Below, piece by piece: positions 17,359-26,211 of a stretch of DNA of 64,000 bases; position 1 is the stretch's first letter, and each line of letters starts with the position of its first letter. Both the position numbers and the translations under genes were made by a program. Below the pieces are notes generated by a model that searched no databases, was not told the origin of the DNA, and saw only the letters and a program-made list of their open reading frames with translations. This DNA is from Lentzea atacamensis (GTDB lineage Bacteria; Actinomycetota; Actinomycetes; Mycobacteriales; Pseudonocardiaceae). The stretch lies in the NCBI RefSeq assembly GCF_003269295.1, contig NZ_QLTT01000003.1, forward strand, positions 620,001-684,000. Reading direction: 5' to 3'.

Positions 17359-18713
17359 CGATCGTCGTGCGTGGCTGCGACCTGGTCGACGGCCGGGGCA
17401 CCGAACCGCGGCGCGGGGTCGACGTCGTCGTCGAGGGCGACACGGTCCGGGAGATCGTCGAGCCGGGGAACGGAGCGTACCCGTCGGCGGAAGTCGTTGA
17501 CGCAAAAGGGATGCTGGTGATCCCAGGGCTGATCAACAACCACACGCACGGCACCGCGTACGGCCCGCTGTTCCCTAGCGGCCACGAACCGCTGCCTCGC
17601 GAGCAGGTGAACGCGAACCTCGACCGGCATCTGCTGGAGGGCACGACCACGGTGCTCTGCGTCGACGGGTTCATCACCGCGGAAGCCGTTGCCGCGACCG
17701 ACGAAGCGCATCCGGTCAACGTGAAGGCGTCCTCCTGCAACACACCCGCGTGCCTGGAGGCGGCGACCATCGCCGACGGCGGCGGGCTGACCGACGTGCA
17801 CCGGGCGTTCAGCGCGCGTCAGGCGGTGGCCGAAGGCGCGGTCGCGCTGGGCGAGATCGGCGCGGGGCACACGCTCGGCGGTGGCGGGGCGAGCTACCTG
17901 TACATCCCCGAGCAGGTCGCGCGGCGCACCGGCGTGACGGTGACGGCGTTGCAGGCGAACGAGCTGAAGGTCGCGGTGCTGGGCAGGCACATCAGGACGT
18001 CGGCGTTCGACCGTGCCGCCGTCGAGGAGGCGCTGGCGGGCGCCGGCCTGACCGGGCTGCTGTCCGTCGACGAGGCGCGCGAGATCGTGTCGGGCGTGGT
18101 CCTGCCTGCGTTCGACGTCGCGCTGCGCGGCTTGGCGGAAGCGGCTGACCAGGCCCGGCAGCTGGACGTTCCGGTGCTCGTGCACAACGCGGCCGCATCG
18201 ATGACGCAGGTTGCCGCCATCGCCAGGACGGACGTGCGGCTGATCGCCGGGCACTCCAACCACCCCAGCTTCACCACGCGGGAGGCTCTGGGCCACGCGG
18301 AGCGGCTGAAGGAGCGCGGAGTGGTGATCGACGTGTCCATTTTGGACAGTTTCCGTGGTCGGCGGCCGGACATGATCCCGCTGCTCTACGCCATGTTCGA
18401 GGCCGGGCTGGTGGACACCATCTCAACCGACTACGCGGCAGGCCACCACGACCCGATCCTGCTGGCGATCGACCGGGCCACCAGGGCGGGCGTGGTCGGC
18501 CTGCCCGCCGCGATCGCGATGGCCACGTCCACCGTCGCCGACACGTTCCCCGGGCTGGCACCCCGGCGTGGCCGGATCGTGCCGGGCGCGATCGCCGACC
18601 TGGTGGTGACCGACCCGGCGGCGCTGGAGAATGTCGGGACCGTCATGATCGGCGGCAGGATCGTCGTGCGGGAAGGCAGGCTGGTCGCGGATGAAGCGAG
18701 TCACGATCGGTGA
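17355..18713 (+). CDS. Amidohydrolase-superfamily enzyme (enamidase/deacylase-like)
   Basis: A 452-aa metal-dependent hydrolase. The first metal motif NNHTHG is at about 61-66, GEIGAGH in the middle supplies further ligands, and HSNHPS and STDYAAGHHDP supply the last ones. The N- and C-terminal beta-sandwich is typical (RGCDLVDGRG..., PGAIADLVVTDP). It is related to enamidases and N-acyl amino-acid deacylases that open cyclic or acyl amides. The start overlaps the oxidase stop (ATGA), and the end overlaps the LacI gene by 23 bp. It probably acts after the oxidase in one pathway, with unknown substrate. Confidence 0.82.
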   Translation: MTIVVRGCDLVDGRGTEPRRGVDVVVEGDTVREIVEPGNGAYPSAEVVDAKGMLVIPGLINNHTHGTAYGPLFPSGHEPLPREQVNANLDRHLLEGTTTVLCVDGFITAEAVAATDEAHPVNVKASSCNTPACLEAATIADGGGLTDVHRAFSARQAVAEGAVALGEIGAGHTLGGGGASYLYIPEQVARRTGVTVTALQANELKVAVLGRHIRTSAFDRAAVEEALAGAGLTGLLSVDEAREIVSGVVLPAFDVALRGLAEAADQARQLDVPVLVHNAAASMTQVAAIARTDVRLIAGHSNHPSFTTREALGHAERLKERGVVIDVSILDSFRGRRPDMIPLLYAMFEAGLVDTISTDYAAGHHDPILLAIDRATRAGVVGLPAAIAMATSTVADTFPGLAPRRGRIVPGAIADLVVTDPAALENVGTVMIGGRIVVREGRLVADEASHDR

Positions 18714-19650
18714 CGTCGCCGCACACGCGGGAGTGTCGACGGCAACGGTCTCCCGCGTGCTGAACGGCGGTCTCGTCGCCGAGTCGACGGCCGCCAGGGT
18801 GTGGGAAGCCGCCGAGAGTCTCGGCTACAGCCCGAACGCGTTGACCAGGAGCATCTTCGCCGGGCGGTCGAGCACCATCGGCGTGATCATCCGGGACCTG
18901 AGCAGCCCGTTCTACCTGGACCTCATCCGGGGCATCGACGAGGTCGCCGCGGCCAGCGACAGCCCGGTCATGCTGGCCAACACCTATCGCCGCGCCGACC
19001 GGGAAGCCGCCCAGGTGCGGGCGATGGACCAGCAACGGGTGCGCGGCCTGATCATCACCGCCGACGAGACCGCGGACAGCCAGGCACGGCGAATGGCGGA
19101 GAACGGCACGCCGTGCGTGATCGTCGCGCGCAACCCGCCAGGCCTGCACTCGGTCAGTCTTGACGACGTCGCGGCTGGTGAGTTGATGGCCGCGCATCTG
19201 GCGGACTGCGGCCGGTCACGAGTGGGAGTCGTGAGCGGACGAAATCGGCCGACGCAGGTCAAACGCGTGACAGGGCTGCGGCAGGGACTCGTCGAGCGTG
19301 GCCTTCCGGAACCCGAGGAAGTCCTCGTGGAGAACGAGGACGAGGTCGATGCCGCCGTCGGCTCACTGCTGCACCGCAACGACACCGTCGTGTGCACGAC
19401 AGGCCGTCTGACCGTGTCCGTCCACACGGCACTGACCGCTCGTGGCCTGAAAATGCCCGACGACATCGGGTTCCTCACCATGGACGACTTCCCGTGGGCG
19501 AGCACGCTCGGCATCAGCGTGGTCGCCCAGCCCGCGTACGAGATGGGGCGCAGGGCCGCGGAGCTCGTCGTCGAGGAGCCGGCGGTCCCGGTCAGGATCG
19601 TCTTCCAACCCACGCTCATCGCCCGCGGCTCGTGCGGATCAGGTACCTGA
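18691..19650 (+). CDS. LacI-family transcriptional regulator
   Basis: A 319-aa regulator with a textbook N-terminal LacI helix-turn-helix (TIGDVAAHAGVSTATVSRVLNG, here within residues 5-26) and a periplasmic-binding-protein-like effector domain starting at STIGVIIRDLSSPFY. The gene begins inside the amidohydrolase gene, so it is the third gene of the operon and may autoregulate it. Its operator should have a LacI-type centre, whereas the tandem palindrome upstream of the operon has a CTAG centre. Direct control is therefore plausible but unproven. Confidence 0.9.
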   Translation: MKRVTIGDVAAHAGVSTATVSRVLNGGLVAESTAARVWEAAESLGYSPNALTRSIFAGRSSTIGVIIRDLSSPFYLDLIRGIDEVAAASDSPVMLANTYRRADREAAQVRAMDQQRVRGLIITADETADSQARRMAENGTPCVIVARNPPGLHSVSLDDVAAGELMAAHLADCGRSRVGVVSGRNRPTQVKRVTGLRQGLVERGLPEPEEVLVENEDEVDAAVGSLLHRNDTVVCTTGRLTVSVHTALTARGLKMPDDIGFLTMDDFPWASTLGISVVAQPAYEMGRRAAELVVEEPAVPVRIVFQPTLIARGSCGSGT

Positions 19651-19857
19651 CCGGAGGTCCGTCCAGCCCACAACGGGTTCCAGTGCCGAGGCGAGCCGGA
19701 TGAGGACGGCTTCGTCCCACGGCCCGGCCACGAGCTGGGCGCCGACCGGCAGACCGCCGGCGGAGGCGTGGACCGGCAGGGAGACGGCGGGAAGTCCGGT
19801 GATGTTGCAGAACGAGGTGAACGAGATCATCCGGGTCTCGGTCAGCAGCGGGCTGCT
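19639..19857 (-). pseudogene. 3' remnant of an amidase-signature enzyme
   Basis: About 70 C-terminal residues of an amidase (GatA/AmiD type) remain. The segment ISFTSFCNITGLPAVSLPVH, then GLPVGAQLVAGPWDEAVLIRLA, is the standard end of the family. Upstream, at about 19858, the similarity stops abruptly. The missing ~400 residues include the catalytic Ser-Ser-Lys region, so it cannot be active. It converges on the LacI gene with a 12-bp overlap of 3' ends. Confidence 0.75.
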
Positions 19858-19872
19858 GCGGACCGTGCTCCG

Positions 19873-20103
19873 CACAAGCTGTTCCAGCGCCACGGCGAGA
19901 CGGTGTGCGGGTACGTCCGCCGGCGGCGTCTGGACCGCATCCGCCGGGCACTGGCGGATCCCGGCGTGGCCCACCGCCCGGTGCCGAGCGTCGCGGCTCA
20001 GTGGGGATTCGCGCAGGCGAGCCACTGCGGCAAGCTGTTCCGCGCCGAGTTCGGCGTCTCGCCGAGGGAGTTCCGCGAAGCCGCGCTCGGAAGGAACTCG
20101 TGA
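19873..20103 (+). pseudogene. 3' remnant of an AraC-family regulator
   Basis: About 76 codons of the C-terminal AraC DNA-binding domain remain: HKLFQRHGETVCGYVRRRRL, then PVPSVAAQWGFAQASHCGKLF and EFGVSPREFR. The first helix-turn-helix is partly lost and the whole N-terminal sensor domain is gone. The break lies within about 15 bp of the break in the amidase remnant on the other strand. A single deletion spanning the divergent promoter of an amidase/AraC pair explains both. Confidence 0.75.
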
Positions 20104-20419
20104 AACCCGAAGCGCGTTGCCGGCATCTGCGTCATAGTTGATTCGTTCGGTGACGTGAAGAAAGCGGTGGACGGCCGTCTGGCCACGCTCGTCGCGACAC
20201 TCGCCGGTGCTAAAGAATTCTCTTCCCTTTTAGCAGTCCAAACATTTTCGCGGCATCTTGACCGCAGGGAGATCGTCCTTCAGAGTTTTGATGGATGCGA
20301 CCGGCACCCCGCGACGGTGGCATCTGACTGCGCGCGCCCGTCTTCGGTTCCCCTCATTGTTCAAAAGGGCGCGCAATAGGTCGCTCCGATTTCCCACCTC
20401 AACGAAGAGGAGCACACCC
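20104..20419. other. Upstream region of the lectin-GH62 gene
   Basis: About 316 bp without a convincing gene. It contains the long-armed inverted repeat TGCTAAA-N14-TTTAGCA (20208-20235) and, downstream, TTGACC (20258-20263) with a weak -10 candidate 17-18 bp later. The AAGAGGAG ribosome binding site of the next gene is at 20405-20412. Confidence 0.5.
20208..20235. promoter_or_regulatory. Inverted repeat TGCTAAA-N14-TTTAGCA
   Basis: Perfect 7-bp arms (20208-20214 and 20229-20235) lie about 25 bp upstream of a -35-like TTGACC. The GCTAA half-site resembles the halves of the TGTTAGCGCTAACA operators at 39.9 and 63.4 kb, but the spacing differs. An operator role is inference. Confidence 0.35.
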
Positions 20420-21940
20420 ATGGCCGGATCGGGTCATCATCCGCCCACCGCCGTCCAACGAACCCGTAGACGTCGTACGGCCGGTATCGCCGCTGCCGTC
20501 GCCGTGCTGCTCGGCGGGCTGGTCACGGCGTTCAGCGCGGCCCCGGTGTCGGCGGCGACCGTCGACACCAACGCCTGGTACGTGTTGGTCAACCGCAACA
20601 GCGGCAAAGCCCTGGACGTCTACAACCTCGCCACGAACGACGGTGCGCGCATCACCCAGTGGACCCGCAACGACGGCAACCAGCAGCAGTGGCAGTTCGT
20701 CGACTCCGGTGGCGGTTACTACCGGCTGAAGTCACGGCTGTCGGGCAAGGTCCTCGACGTCTACAACTTCTCCACCGCTAATGGCGCGAGCATCGTCCAG
20801 TGGTCCGACGCCAACGGCACCAACCAGCAGTTCCGCCTCGCGGACTCCGACGGCGGCCACGTGCGCCTGATCAACCGCAACAGCAACAAGGCCGTCGAGG
20901 TCCAGGGCGCCTCCACCGCCGACGGCGGCAACGTCGTCCAGTACAGCGACTGGGGCGGCGCCAACCAGCAGTGGCAGCTCGTCCGCGTCGGCGGGACGGG
21001 CCCCACCACGACGACGACCACCCCGCCCGGCACGTGTTCGCTGCCCTCGACGTACCGCTGGTCGTCGACGGGCCCGCTGGCGCAACCGAAGCAGGGCTGG
21101 GTCTCGCTCAAGGACTTCACCCACGTCATGCACAACGGCAAGCACGTGGTCTACGCGACGACGCACGACAGGGGCACGACCTGGGGCTCGATGAACTTCA
21201 CGCCCTTCACGAACTGGTCCGACATGGCCACGGCCGGCCAGAACGCGATGAACCCCGGCGCGGTCGCGTCCACGCTGTTCTACTTCGCACCGAAGAACAT
21301 CTGGGTGCTCGCCTACCAGTGGGGCCCGACCTCGTTCAGCTACCGGACGTCGAACGACCCCACCAACGCCAACGGCTGGTCGGCGGCACAGACGCTCTTC
21401 ACCGGGCGCATCCCGAACTCCGGAACGGGCCCCATCGACCAGACGCTCATCGGTGACGACCAGAACATGTACCTGTTCTTCGCCGGTGACAACGGCAAGA
21501 TCTACCGGTCCACCATGCCGATCGGGAACTTCCCCGGCAGCTTCGGCTCGGCCTGGACCGAGATCATGAGCGACACGCAGGCCAACCTGTTCGAAGGCGT
21601 CGAGGTCTACAAGGTCCAGGGCCAGAACCAGTACCTCATGATCGTCGAGGCGATGGGCCGCAACGGGCGCTTCTTCCGCTCGTTCACGTCCAGCAGCCTG
21701 AGCGGTTCGTGGACCCCGCAGGCCGCCACCGAGAGCAACCCGTTCGCCGGCAAGGCCAACAGCGGCGCCACCTGGACCAACGACATCAGCCACGGCGACC
21801 TGATCCGCAGCAACCCCGACCAGACCAAGACCATCGACCCCTGCAACCTGCAACTGCTGTACCAGGGACGTGATCCCAACTCGGGCGGCGACTACGGCCT
21901 CCTGCCGTACCGGCCGGGTCTGCTGACACTGCAACGCTGA
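20420..21940 (+). CDS. Secreted GH62 alpha-L-arabinofuranosidase with N-terminal RICIN lectin domain
   Basis: A 506-aa enzyme. A long basic signal peptide (1-46) ends at VSAAT. The ricin-type beta-trefoil (about 47-193) has three repeats, each with a QQW/QQF core (NQQQWQF, NQQFRL, NQQWQL) and [12 protein letters not shown] sugar-binding strands. A Thr/Pro linker (about 196-206) leads to a GH62 five-bladed propeller. [21 protein letters not shown] marks its start, and [18 protein letters not shown] and LFEGVEVYK carry the expected acid residues. It removes arabinose side chains from arabinoxylan. The ATG at 20420 has AAGAGGAG upstream. The RICIN domain is closely similar to that of the partial protein at the window end. 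Confidence 0.92.
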   Translation: MAGSGHHPPTAVQRTRRRRTAGIAAAVAVLLGGLVTAFSAAPVSAATVDTNAWYVLVNRNSGKALDVYNLATNDGARITQWTRNDGNQQQWQFVDSGGGYYRLKSRLSGKVLDVYNFSTANGASIVQWSDANGTNQQFRLADSDGGHVRLINRNSNKAVEVQGASTADGGNVVQYSDWGGANQQWQLVRVGGTGPTTTTTTPPGTCSLPSTYRWSSTGPLAQPKQGWVSLKDFTHVMHNGKHVVYATTHDRGTTWGSMNFTPFTNWSDMATAGQNAMNPGAVASTLFYFAPKNIWVLAYQWGPTSFSYRTSNDPTNANGWSAAQTLFTGRIPNSGTGPIDQTLIGDDQNMYLFFAGDNGKIYRSTMPIGNFPGSFGSAWTEIMSDTQANLFEGVEVYKVQGQNQYLMIVEAMGRNGRFFRSFTSSSLSGSWTPQAATESNPFAGKANSGATWTNDISHGDLIRSNPDQTKTIDPCNLQLLYQGRDPNSGGDYGLLPYRPGLLTLQR

Positions 21941-21953
21941 TCAGCGGAAGCGG

Positions 21954-21990
21954 ACTCTTCTCGTCCTGTCAGGGGCAGGGCGAGAAGAGT
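21954..21990. terminator. Bidirectional hairpin between GH62 and hydrolase genes
   Basis: ACTCTTCTCG (21954-21963) pairs with CGAGAAGAGT (21981-21990). It lies between two converging genes, and its right arm falls inside the last codons of the minus-strand hydrolase. Confidence 0.65.
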
Positions 21991-23309
21991 TTGCGGGTGC
22001 CGGGACCGTTGTAGGCGGCGCGATCGGAGAACCGGCAGCCGAACGCGGGCGCGGCCACCGTGTCGCGGTCACCGATAACGTCACCGGCCGGCTTCGTGCC
22101 GCGGCTGGTCCACGTCACGAGGTCGTTCCACGCGGCGCCCACCTCCGCCGCCGAGAACTCGCAGTGGTCCACCGTGCGGATCGCTCGCTGCACCAACCAC
22201 TTCGACTGGCCGTTGCGGACGACATCGGCCCGGTAGTCCTGTTCCATCGAGAACGGCACGAACAGGTCGCCGAGACCGTGCAGGGAAAGCACCGGGGTTC
22301 TCGGCTTGCCCGCGATCCTCGGCACCTCGGTGAGCGTGGGGGAGAGCCGCGACCGCCAGTCGCGCGGCGCCACCCGCTGCACCTCGCGGTTGAGGTCGAC
22401 CGGCGAGTTCGGCTGGTAACGGGTGCCGAAATTGGTCGCCAACCGGCCGGGATCACGCGAGAGCGGGGCGTCCTCGTCCGGCGGCGTGGCGAGGCTGAAC
22501 AGGAAGTCCTTCCAGAACGCGAAAGCGGGCGCCGCACCGGGACGCGGTCCGCCGCTGCGTTCGACGACCACCGAGCGGAACTGGGCGCCCCGGTCCGTCA
22601 CGGTGTCGGGGCCGCCGGGAACGAGCGTTGTCAGCCCCAGCTTCTCCTGGATCTGCGGCACCACGGTGGTGAGGTAGTCGGCGGGCACCGGGTAGGCGCG
22701 AATCCCGGCGAGTGCCTGCGCCGTCAACTGGTAGTCGAGGAAGAAGTCGAACAGCTCGTGATCACCGAGCACGCCGCACATCGGCAGCGCGCCGTCGTAG
22801 AAGCCGGGGTACTGCTCCAGCGAGCGGCCGATGACGTGGCCGCCCATCGACACTCCCGCGATGAGGACCTGCTTCGGCTTGGCGACCAGGGTGCCGAAGT
22901 GCTTCGCCAGATCGTGTGTGGCCAGGACGCCGGCGCGAACGTCGTAACCGTTGCTGTAGTAGGAGGACGCGGCCCACGCATAGCCCTGGCCGAGCATCCG
23001 GGCACGCAGGCCGTAGGCAGGCGGGTCCACGGTGAGCACCGTGCCGGTGCCGCGGTAGCCGTGTGCCCACATGGCCAGACGGCCGTTCCACTTCGCGGGC
23101 ACCTCGACGATGTACGCGGAGTGCCGGTGGATGCCCTGCAACACCCTCGTCGGCTGTCCGTCGACGATCTCCGGCTTCAGCGGCGGGTTGTGGACGGTGT
23201 AGCCGGGCAACGGCTGGTCACCGGGGACACCCGGAGTGGCGGCCAGTGCCGGCGCACCACCGGCGAAGAGCACGAGCCCCAGCAACGACACCACGAGCCG
23301 TGTTCGCAT
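21969..23309 (-). CDS. Secreted alpha/beta hydrolase (peptidase/esterase-like)
   Basis: A 446-aa exported protein with a signal peptide of about 23 residues (cleavage near ALAATPG). The alpha/beta hydrolase features are an oxyanion region MWAHGYRG at 80-87 and the nucleophile elbow GVSMGG (Ser154). A late Asp lies in HGLGDLFVPF and the His in TVDHCEF. The substrate is unknown; secreted members of this type are annotated as lipases, tannase-like or peptidases. ATG 23309 has GGAGG upstream. A second, related secreted hydrolase lies at 59957-61303, with the same wide spacing between nucleophile and Asp/His. Its promoter faces the end of the metallophore-like cluster. Confidence 0.75.
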   Translation of the reverse strand: MRTRLVVSLLGLVLFAGGAPALAATPGVPGDQPLPGYTVHNPPLKPEIVDGQPTRVLQGIHRHSAYIVEVPAKWNGRLAMWAHGYRGTGTVLTVDPPAYGLRARMLGQGYAWAASSYYSNGYDVRAGVLATHDLAKHFGTLVAKPKQVLIAGVSMGGHVIGRSLEQYPGFYDGALPMCGVLGDHELFDFFLDYQLTAQALAGIRAYPVPADYLTTVVPQIQEKLGLTTLVPGGPDTVTDRGAQFRSVVVERSGGPRPGAAPAFAFWKDFLFSLATPPDEDAPLSRDPGRLATNFGTRYQPNSPVDLNREVQRVAPRDWRSRLSPTLTEVPRIAGKPRTPVLSLHGLGDLFVPFSMEQDYRADVVRNGQSKWLVQRAIRTVDHCEFSAAEVGAAWNDLVTWTSRGTKPAGDVIGDRDTVAAPAFGCRFSDRAAYNGPGTRKLFSPCP

Positions 23310-23409
23310 GCCACACCTCCGTCGGCCTTTCACGCCGGTTCATTCCACCCCGGCGGAGTCGTTCCGTCACCCTCTCAACGGGTGATCACCGTCAGTGCTC
23401 CGCGGCGGG

Positions 23410-23443
23410 CCGGGGCCGGCGGTTCGAGCACCCGCCGGCCCGG
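23410..23443 (-). terminator. GC-rich hairpin closing the 23.4-34.8 kb operon
   Basis: CCGGGGCCGGCGG (23410-23422) pairs with CCGCCGGCCCGG (23432-23443), with one bulged base. It starts five bases after the GNAT stop, which supports this gene being the last of the long operon. Confidence 0.65.
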
Positions 23444-23447
23444 TGGC

Positions 23448-24026
23448 TCACCGCGTCACGTCACCTGAGCCCGCGAGGACCGGGAGGGGGATCTCGAAAT
23501 GCACCGTCTGGTGGCGGTCGGGGTCGCCGTCCCTGGCGTCACACACCTCGACCGCGACCGAGCGCCAGAACGCCTCGGCGCCGGGCGTGCGGGTGTCGGT
23601 GTGCAGGTAGATCTGTTCGTAGCCGGGGGTTTCCGCGACGAACCGGACCGCGGCGTCGACCAGTGCCCTGGCCAGCCCCCTGCGCCTGTGGTCGGGCCGG
23701 ACGTACACGCGGAACAGCTGTGCGGTCCGGTCACCGGAGTAGCGCTCGGCGAGCCACGCCGGGTGGGGCGGGCTGGCGGGACCCTGCGCCCGCACGGCCG
23801 TGGTGCCGACGACCTCGTCGCCGTCGACGGCGACGAACAGCGCGTGCCTGGGAGTGTCCAGGTACGTGGCGGCCAGGTCGATCACGTCGCCGTGCCACTG
23901 GGGGCGGTAGCCGTGGCCGAACTCGTGGTAGAAGGTGTCCAGCATGACGCTGCGGGCTCCCGGCAGGTCGGCGTGCGTCGCCAACCGGACCTCGTGGCGT
24001 CCCGCTGCCTGGTGGTGCGTGTTCAC
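23448..24026 (-). CDS. GNAT-family N-acetyltransferase
   Basis: A 192-aa acetyltransferase. The acetyl-CoA pyrophosphate loop is VRPDHRRRGLARALVDAAV, preceded by the LFRVYV strand and followed by YEQIYLHTDTRTPGAEAFWRS. GTG 24026 overlaps the ABC ATPase stop (GTGA). It is the last gene of the eleven-gene cluster. It could tailor or inactivate the cluster product after re-import, for example by acetylating an amine to release metal or protect the host. That role is inferred only from context. Confidence 0.82.
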   Translation of the reverse strand: MNTHHQAAGRHEVRLATHADLPGARSVMLDTFYHEFGHGYRPQWHGDVIDLAATYLDTPRHALFVAVDGDEVVGTTAVRAQGPASPPHPAWLAERYSGDRTAQLFRVYVRPDHRRRGLARALVDAAVRFVAETPGYEQIYLHTDTRTPGAEAFWRSVAVEVCDARDGDPDRHQTVHFEIPLPVLAGSGDVTR

Positions 24027-25441
24027 TTCATCCTTTCCTTCGCGCCGTCCAAGGTCGTCTCGACCGGACCGTGCAGGACGACGCGTCCCTCGTGGAGTAC
24101 GACTACCCGGTCGGCCAGCCGCGCCACGACGTCGAGGTCGTGGCTGATCAGCACGAGCGCGCACGGCACGCTCGCGAGCAGGTCGAGCAACCCGGCGCGG
24201 GTCACCGCGTCCAGGCCCGAGGTGATCTCGTCGCACACGAGCACCTCGGGTTCGGCGAGCAGAGCGCGCACGAGCGCCGCTCGTTGGAGCTCACCGCCGG
24301 ACAGGCCGCGCGGCAGGCGTCGCACCATGTCCTCGTCCAGACCGACACGGGCCAAAGCCGCGAGCGCTGCCGCACGAGCGTCGGCGGGGCGCACGCCCCG
24401 CAGCCGCACGGCCGTCCTGGCGACCTGGTCCAGCACGGCGCGGTGCTCGTCGAACGATCCGCGCGCGTCCTGGAACACGTACTGCACCGCGGCGAGGGCG
24501 GTGCGCGACCGCCGGCGCAGCGACCGGGCCAGCGGCCGGTCGTGGAGCAGCACCTCGCCGGTGACCTGCTGGTGCAGGCCGGCCAGGCACCGGCCGAGAG
24601 TGGTCTTGCCGCTGCCGGAGCGGCCGACGACCGCCACGCGTTCGCCGATCTCCAGGTCCACGTCGTGCAGCACGGTGGCGTTGCGGTACCGGGCGGTCAG
24701 GCCGCGGACCCGCAGCCGTGGCGCCCGTTCTGGTACGTCGATGGACATCGGCGGCACGGCGTCGAGCAGCGCGCGCGTGTAGCTCTCGCGAGGATTGGTC
24801 AGCAGCTCGTCCGCGGGTCCGGCTTCGACGACGCGTCCTGCGCGCAGCACCACGATCTCGTCGGCGAGCGCCCGCACCACCTCCACGTCGTGCGTCAGCA
24901 GCACGAGTGCGACACCCTGCGCGACGACGGCGGCGAGCTCGTCCACGACCTCGGCACGGGTGAGGGCGTCCTGCCCCGTCGTGGGTTCGTCGGCCACGAG
25001 CACCGCCGGGGCGCCGACCAGCGCCTGGGCGAGCACGACCCGCTGCTGCTGGCCTCCGGAGAGCTGGTGCGGAAAGCGGCGCAGCAGGTCGGCCGGCACC
25101 CGCGCCCGCTGCAGAGCCACCCGCACCAGCTCGTCGGGATCACCGTCGTGCAGTGCCGCGATCTCGCGGAACACCGCACCCAGCCTGCGCACGGGGTTGA
25201 GCGCGGACGCCGGCTGCTGGGGCACGAACCCGACGCGCCCGTGCACCTCCAGGCGCCCGCTGACGGTCACTCCGGGAGCGTGTTCGCCGAGCAGGGCGAG
25301 ACCGGTGGTGGTCTTGCCGCTGCCGGAGGCACCGACCAGCGCGAGGACTCTGCCCGCGGACAGGGCGAAGCTGACGCCGTCGAGCAGCACCTGGGCGCCC
25401 GCCTCGGCACGCAGGTCCTCGACGTGCACGACGGGGGTCAC
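24023..25441 (-). CDS. Fused double ATPase of a dipeptide/nickel-type ABC importer
   Basis: A 472-aa protein with two complete ABC domains, equivalent to DppD plus DppF in one chain. Domain 1 (about 1-225) has Walker A GASGSGKTT, signature LSGGQQQRVVLAQAL and Walker B VLVADEPTTGQD. Domain 2 (about 245-472) has Walker A GRSGSGKTT, signature LSGGELQRAALVRAL and Walker B VLVCDEITSGLD. It powers the two permeases encoded just upstream. The GTG start at 25441 overlaps the permease stop (GTGA), and its own stop overlaps the GNAT start. Fused ATPases of this kind occur in peptide-, nickel- and opine-metallophore importers. Confidence 0.92.
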   Translation of the reverse strand: MTPVVHVEDLRAEAGAQVLLDGVSFALSAGRVLALVGASGSGKTTTGLALLGEHAPGVTVSGRLEVHGRVGFVPQQPASALNPVRRLGAVFREIAALHDGDPDELVRVALQRARVPADLLRRFPHQLSGGQQQRVVLAQALVGAPAVLVADEPTTGQDALTRAEVVDELAAVVAQGVALVLLTHDVEVVRALADEIVVLRAGRVVEAGPADELLTNPRESYTRALLDAVPPMSIDVPERAPRLRVRGLTARYRNATVLHDVDLEIGERVAVVGRSGSGKTTLGRCLAGLHQQVTGEVLLHDRPLARSLRRRSRTALAAVQYVFQDARGSFDEHRAVLDQVARTAVRLRGVRPADARAAALAALARVGLDEDMVRRLPRGLSGGELQRAALVRALLAEPEVLVCDEITSGLDAVTRAGLLDLLASVPCALVLISHDLDVVARLADRVVVLHEGRVVLHGPVETTLDGAKERMK

Positions 25442-26211
25442 GTGCGCACCTGCCGCAGGGCGCGGTCGAACACGAGGTTCACACCGACGGACAGCGCGAC
25501 GATCAGCAGTGCGGGCACGACCACGGTCAACGGCTGCAGGAACAGCCCGCCCCGGTTGCGGTCCACCATCACGGCCCAGTCCGCGGCGTCGGGCGGGACA
25601 CCGACACCGAGGAAGCTGGCGGACGCGACCAGGTAGAGCGCGGCGGTGAGCCGGACACCGAGGTCGGCTGCGAGCGTGCGGAGCATCGACCGTCCCGTGT
25701 AGACGATCGAGGTCTGCCACCACGACTCGCCCTGCATGCGCATCGCTTCCAACGCGGGCCTTCCGGCGATCTCGAGAGCCGCCGCACGCGAAAGGCGTGC
25801 GACGTCGGGGAAGTTGACGAGCGTGACCACGCCGACGAGCACCAGGAGCCCCGGCCCGGAGATGGCGGCCACGAGGATCAGCACCAGCAACGACGGCACC
25901 GCCAGCAGCACGTCGAGCGGCCTCATCAGCACCTCGTCCACGAGCCGCAGCCGGGTGGTCGCGGCGACGACGCCGTAGGGCACACCGGCCACGTAGGACA
26001 AGGCGGTGGCGAGCAACGCCACCAGCACGACCGTCTGGCCGCCCGCGAGCACCTGGTGCCAGGCGTCGCGGCCCACGAAGTCGGTGCCCAGCAACCCCTG
26101 CGGCATGAACGGCGCGCTGCGGGTCTGCTGCTCCGGTACGAACAGCGGGCCCAGCAACGCCAGTGCCAGCGGCACCACGATCAGCAGCCCGCCGATGCCC
26201 GCCCGTTTCAC
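25438..26211 (-). CDS. Peptide/metal-type ABC permease (DppC-like)
   Basis: A 257-aa permease, shorter than typical DppC (about 300 aa). It begins with one TM helix, then the FMPQGLLGTDFVGRDAWHQVLAGG segment characteristic of DppC/OppC. About five further TM helices follow, with the coupling loop EAMRMQGESWWQTSIVYTGRS. GTG 26211 overlaps the DppB-like stop (GTGA). It forms the translocation pore with the next protein. Confidence 0.9.
   Translation of the reverse strand: MKRAGIGGLLIVVPLALALLGPLFVPEQQTRSAPFMPQGLLGTDFVGRDAWHQVLAGGQTVVLVALLATALSYVAGVPYGVVAATTRLRLVDEVLMRPLDVLLAVPSLLVLILVAAISGPGLLVLVGVVTLVNFPDVARLSRAAALEIAGRPALEAMRMQGESWWQTSIVYTGRSMLRTLAADLGVRLTAALYLVASASFLGVGVPPDAADWAVMVDRNRGGLFLQPLTVVVPALLIVALSVGVNLVFDRALRQVRT

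Noticed and set aside
20155..20379. Small ORF upstream of the lectin-GH62 gene
   Set aside because: No ribosome binding site, no conserved character, and it runs through a promoter-like region with an inverted repeat.
22164..23468. 434-codon plus-strand frame opposite the secreted hydrolase
   Set aside because: Antisense shadow. The minus-strand gene has signal peptide, nucleophile elbow and ribosome binding site.
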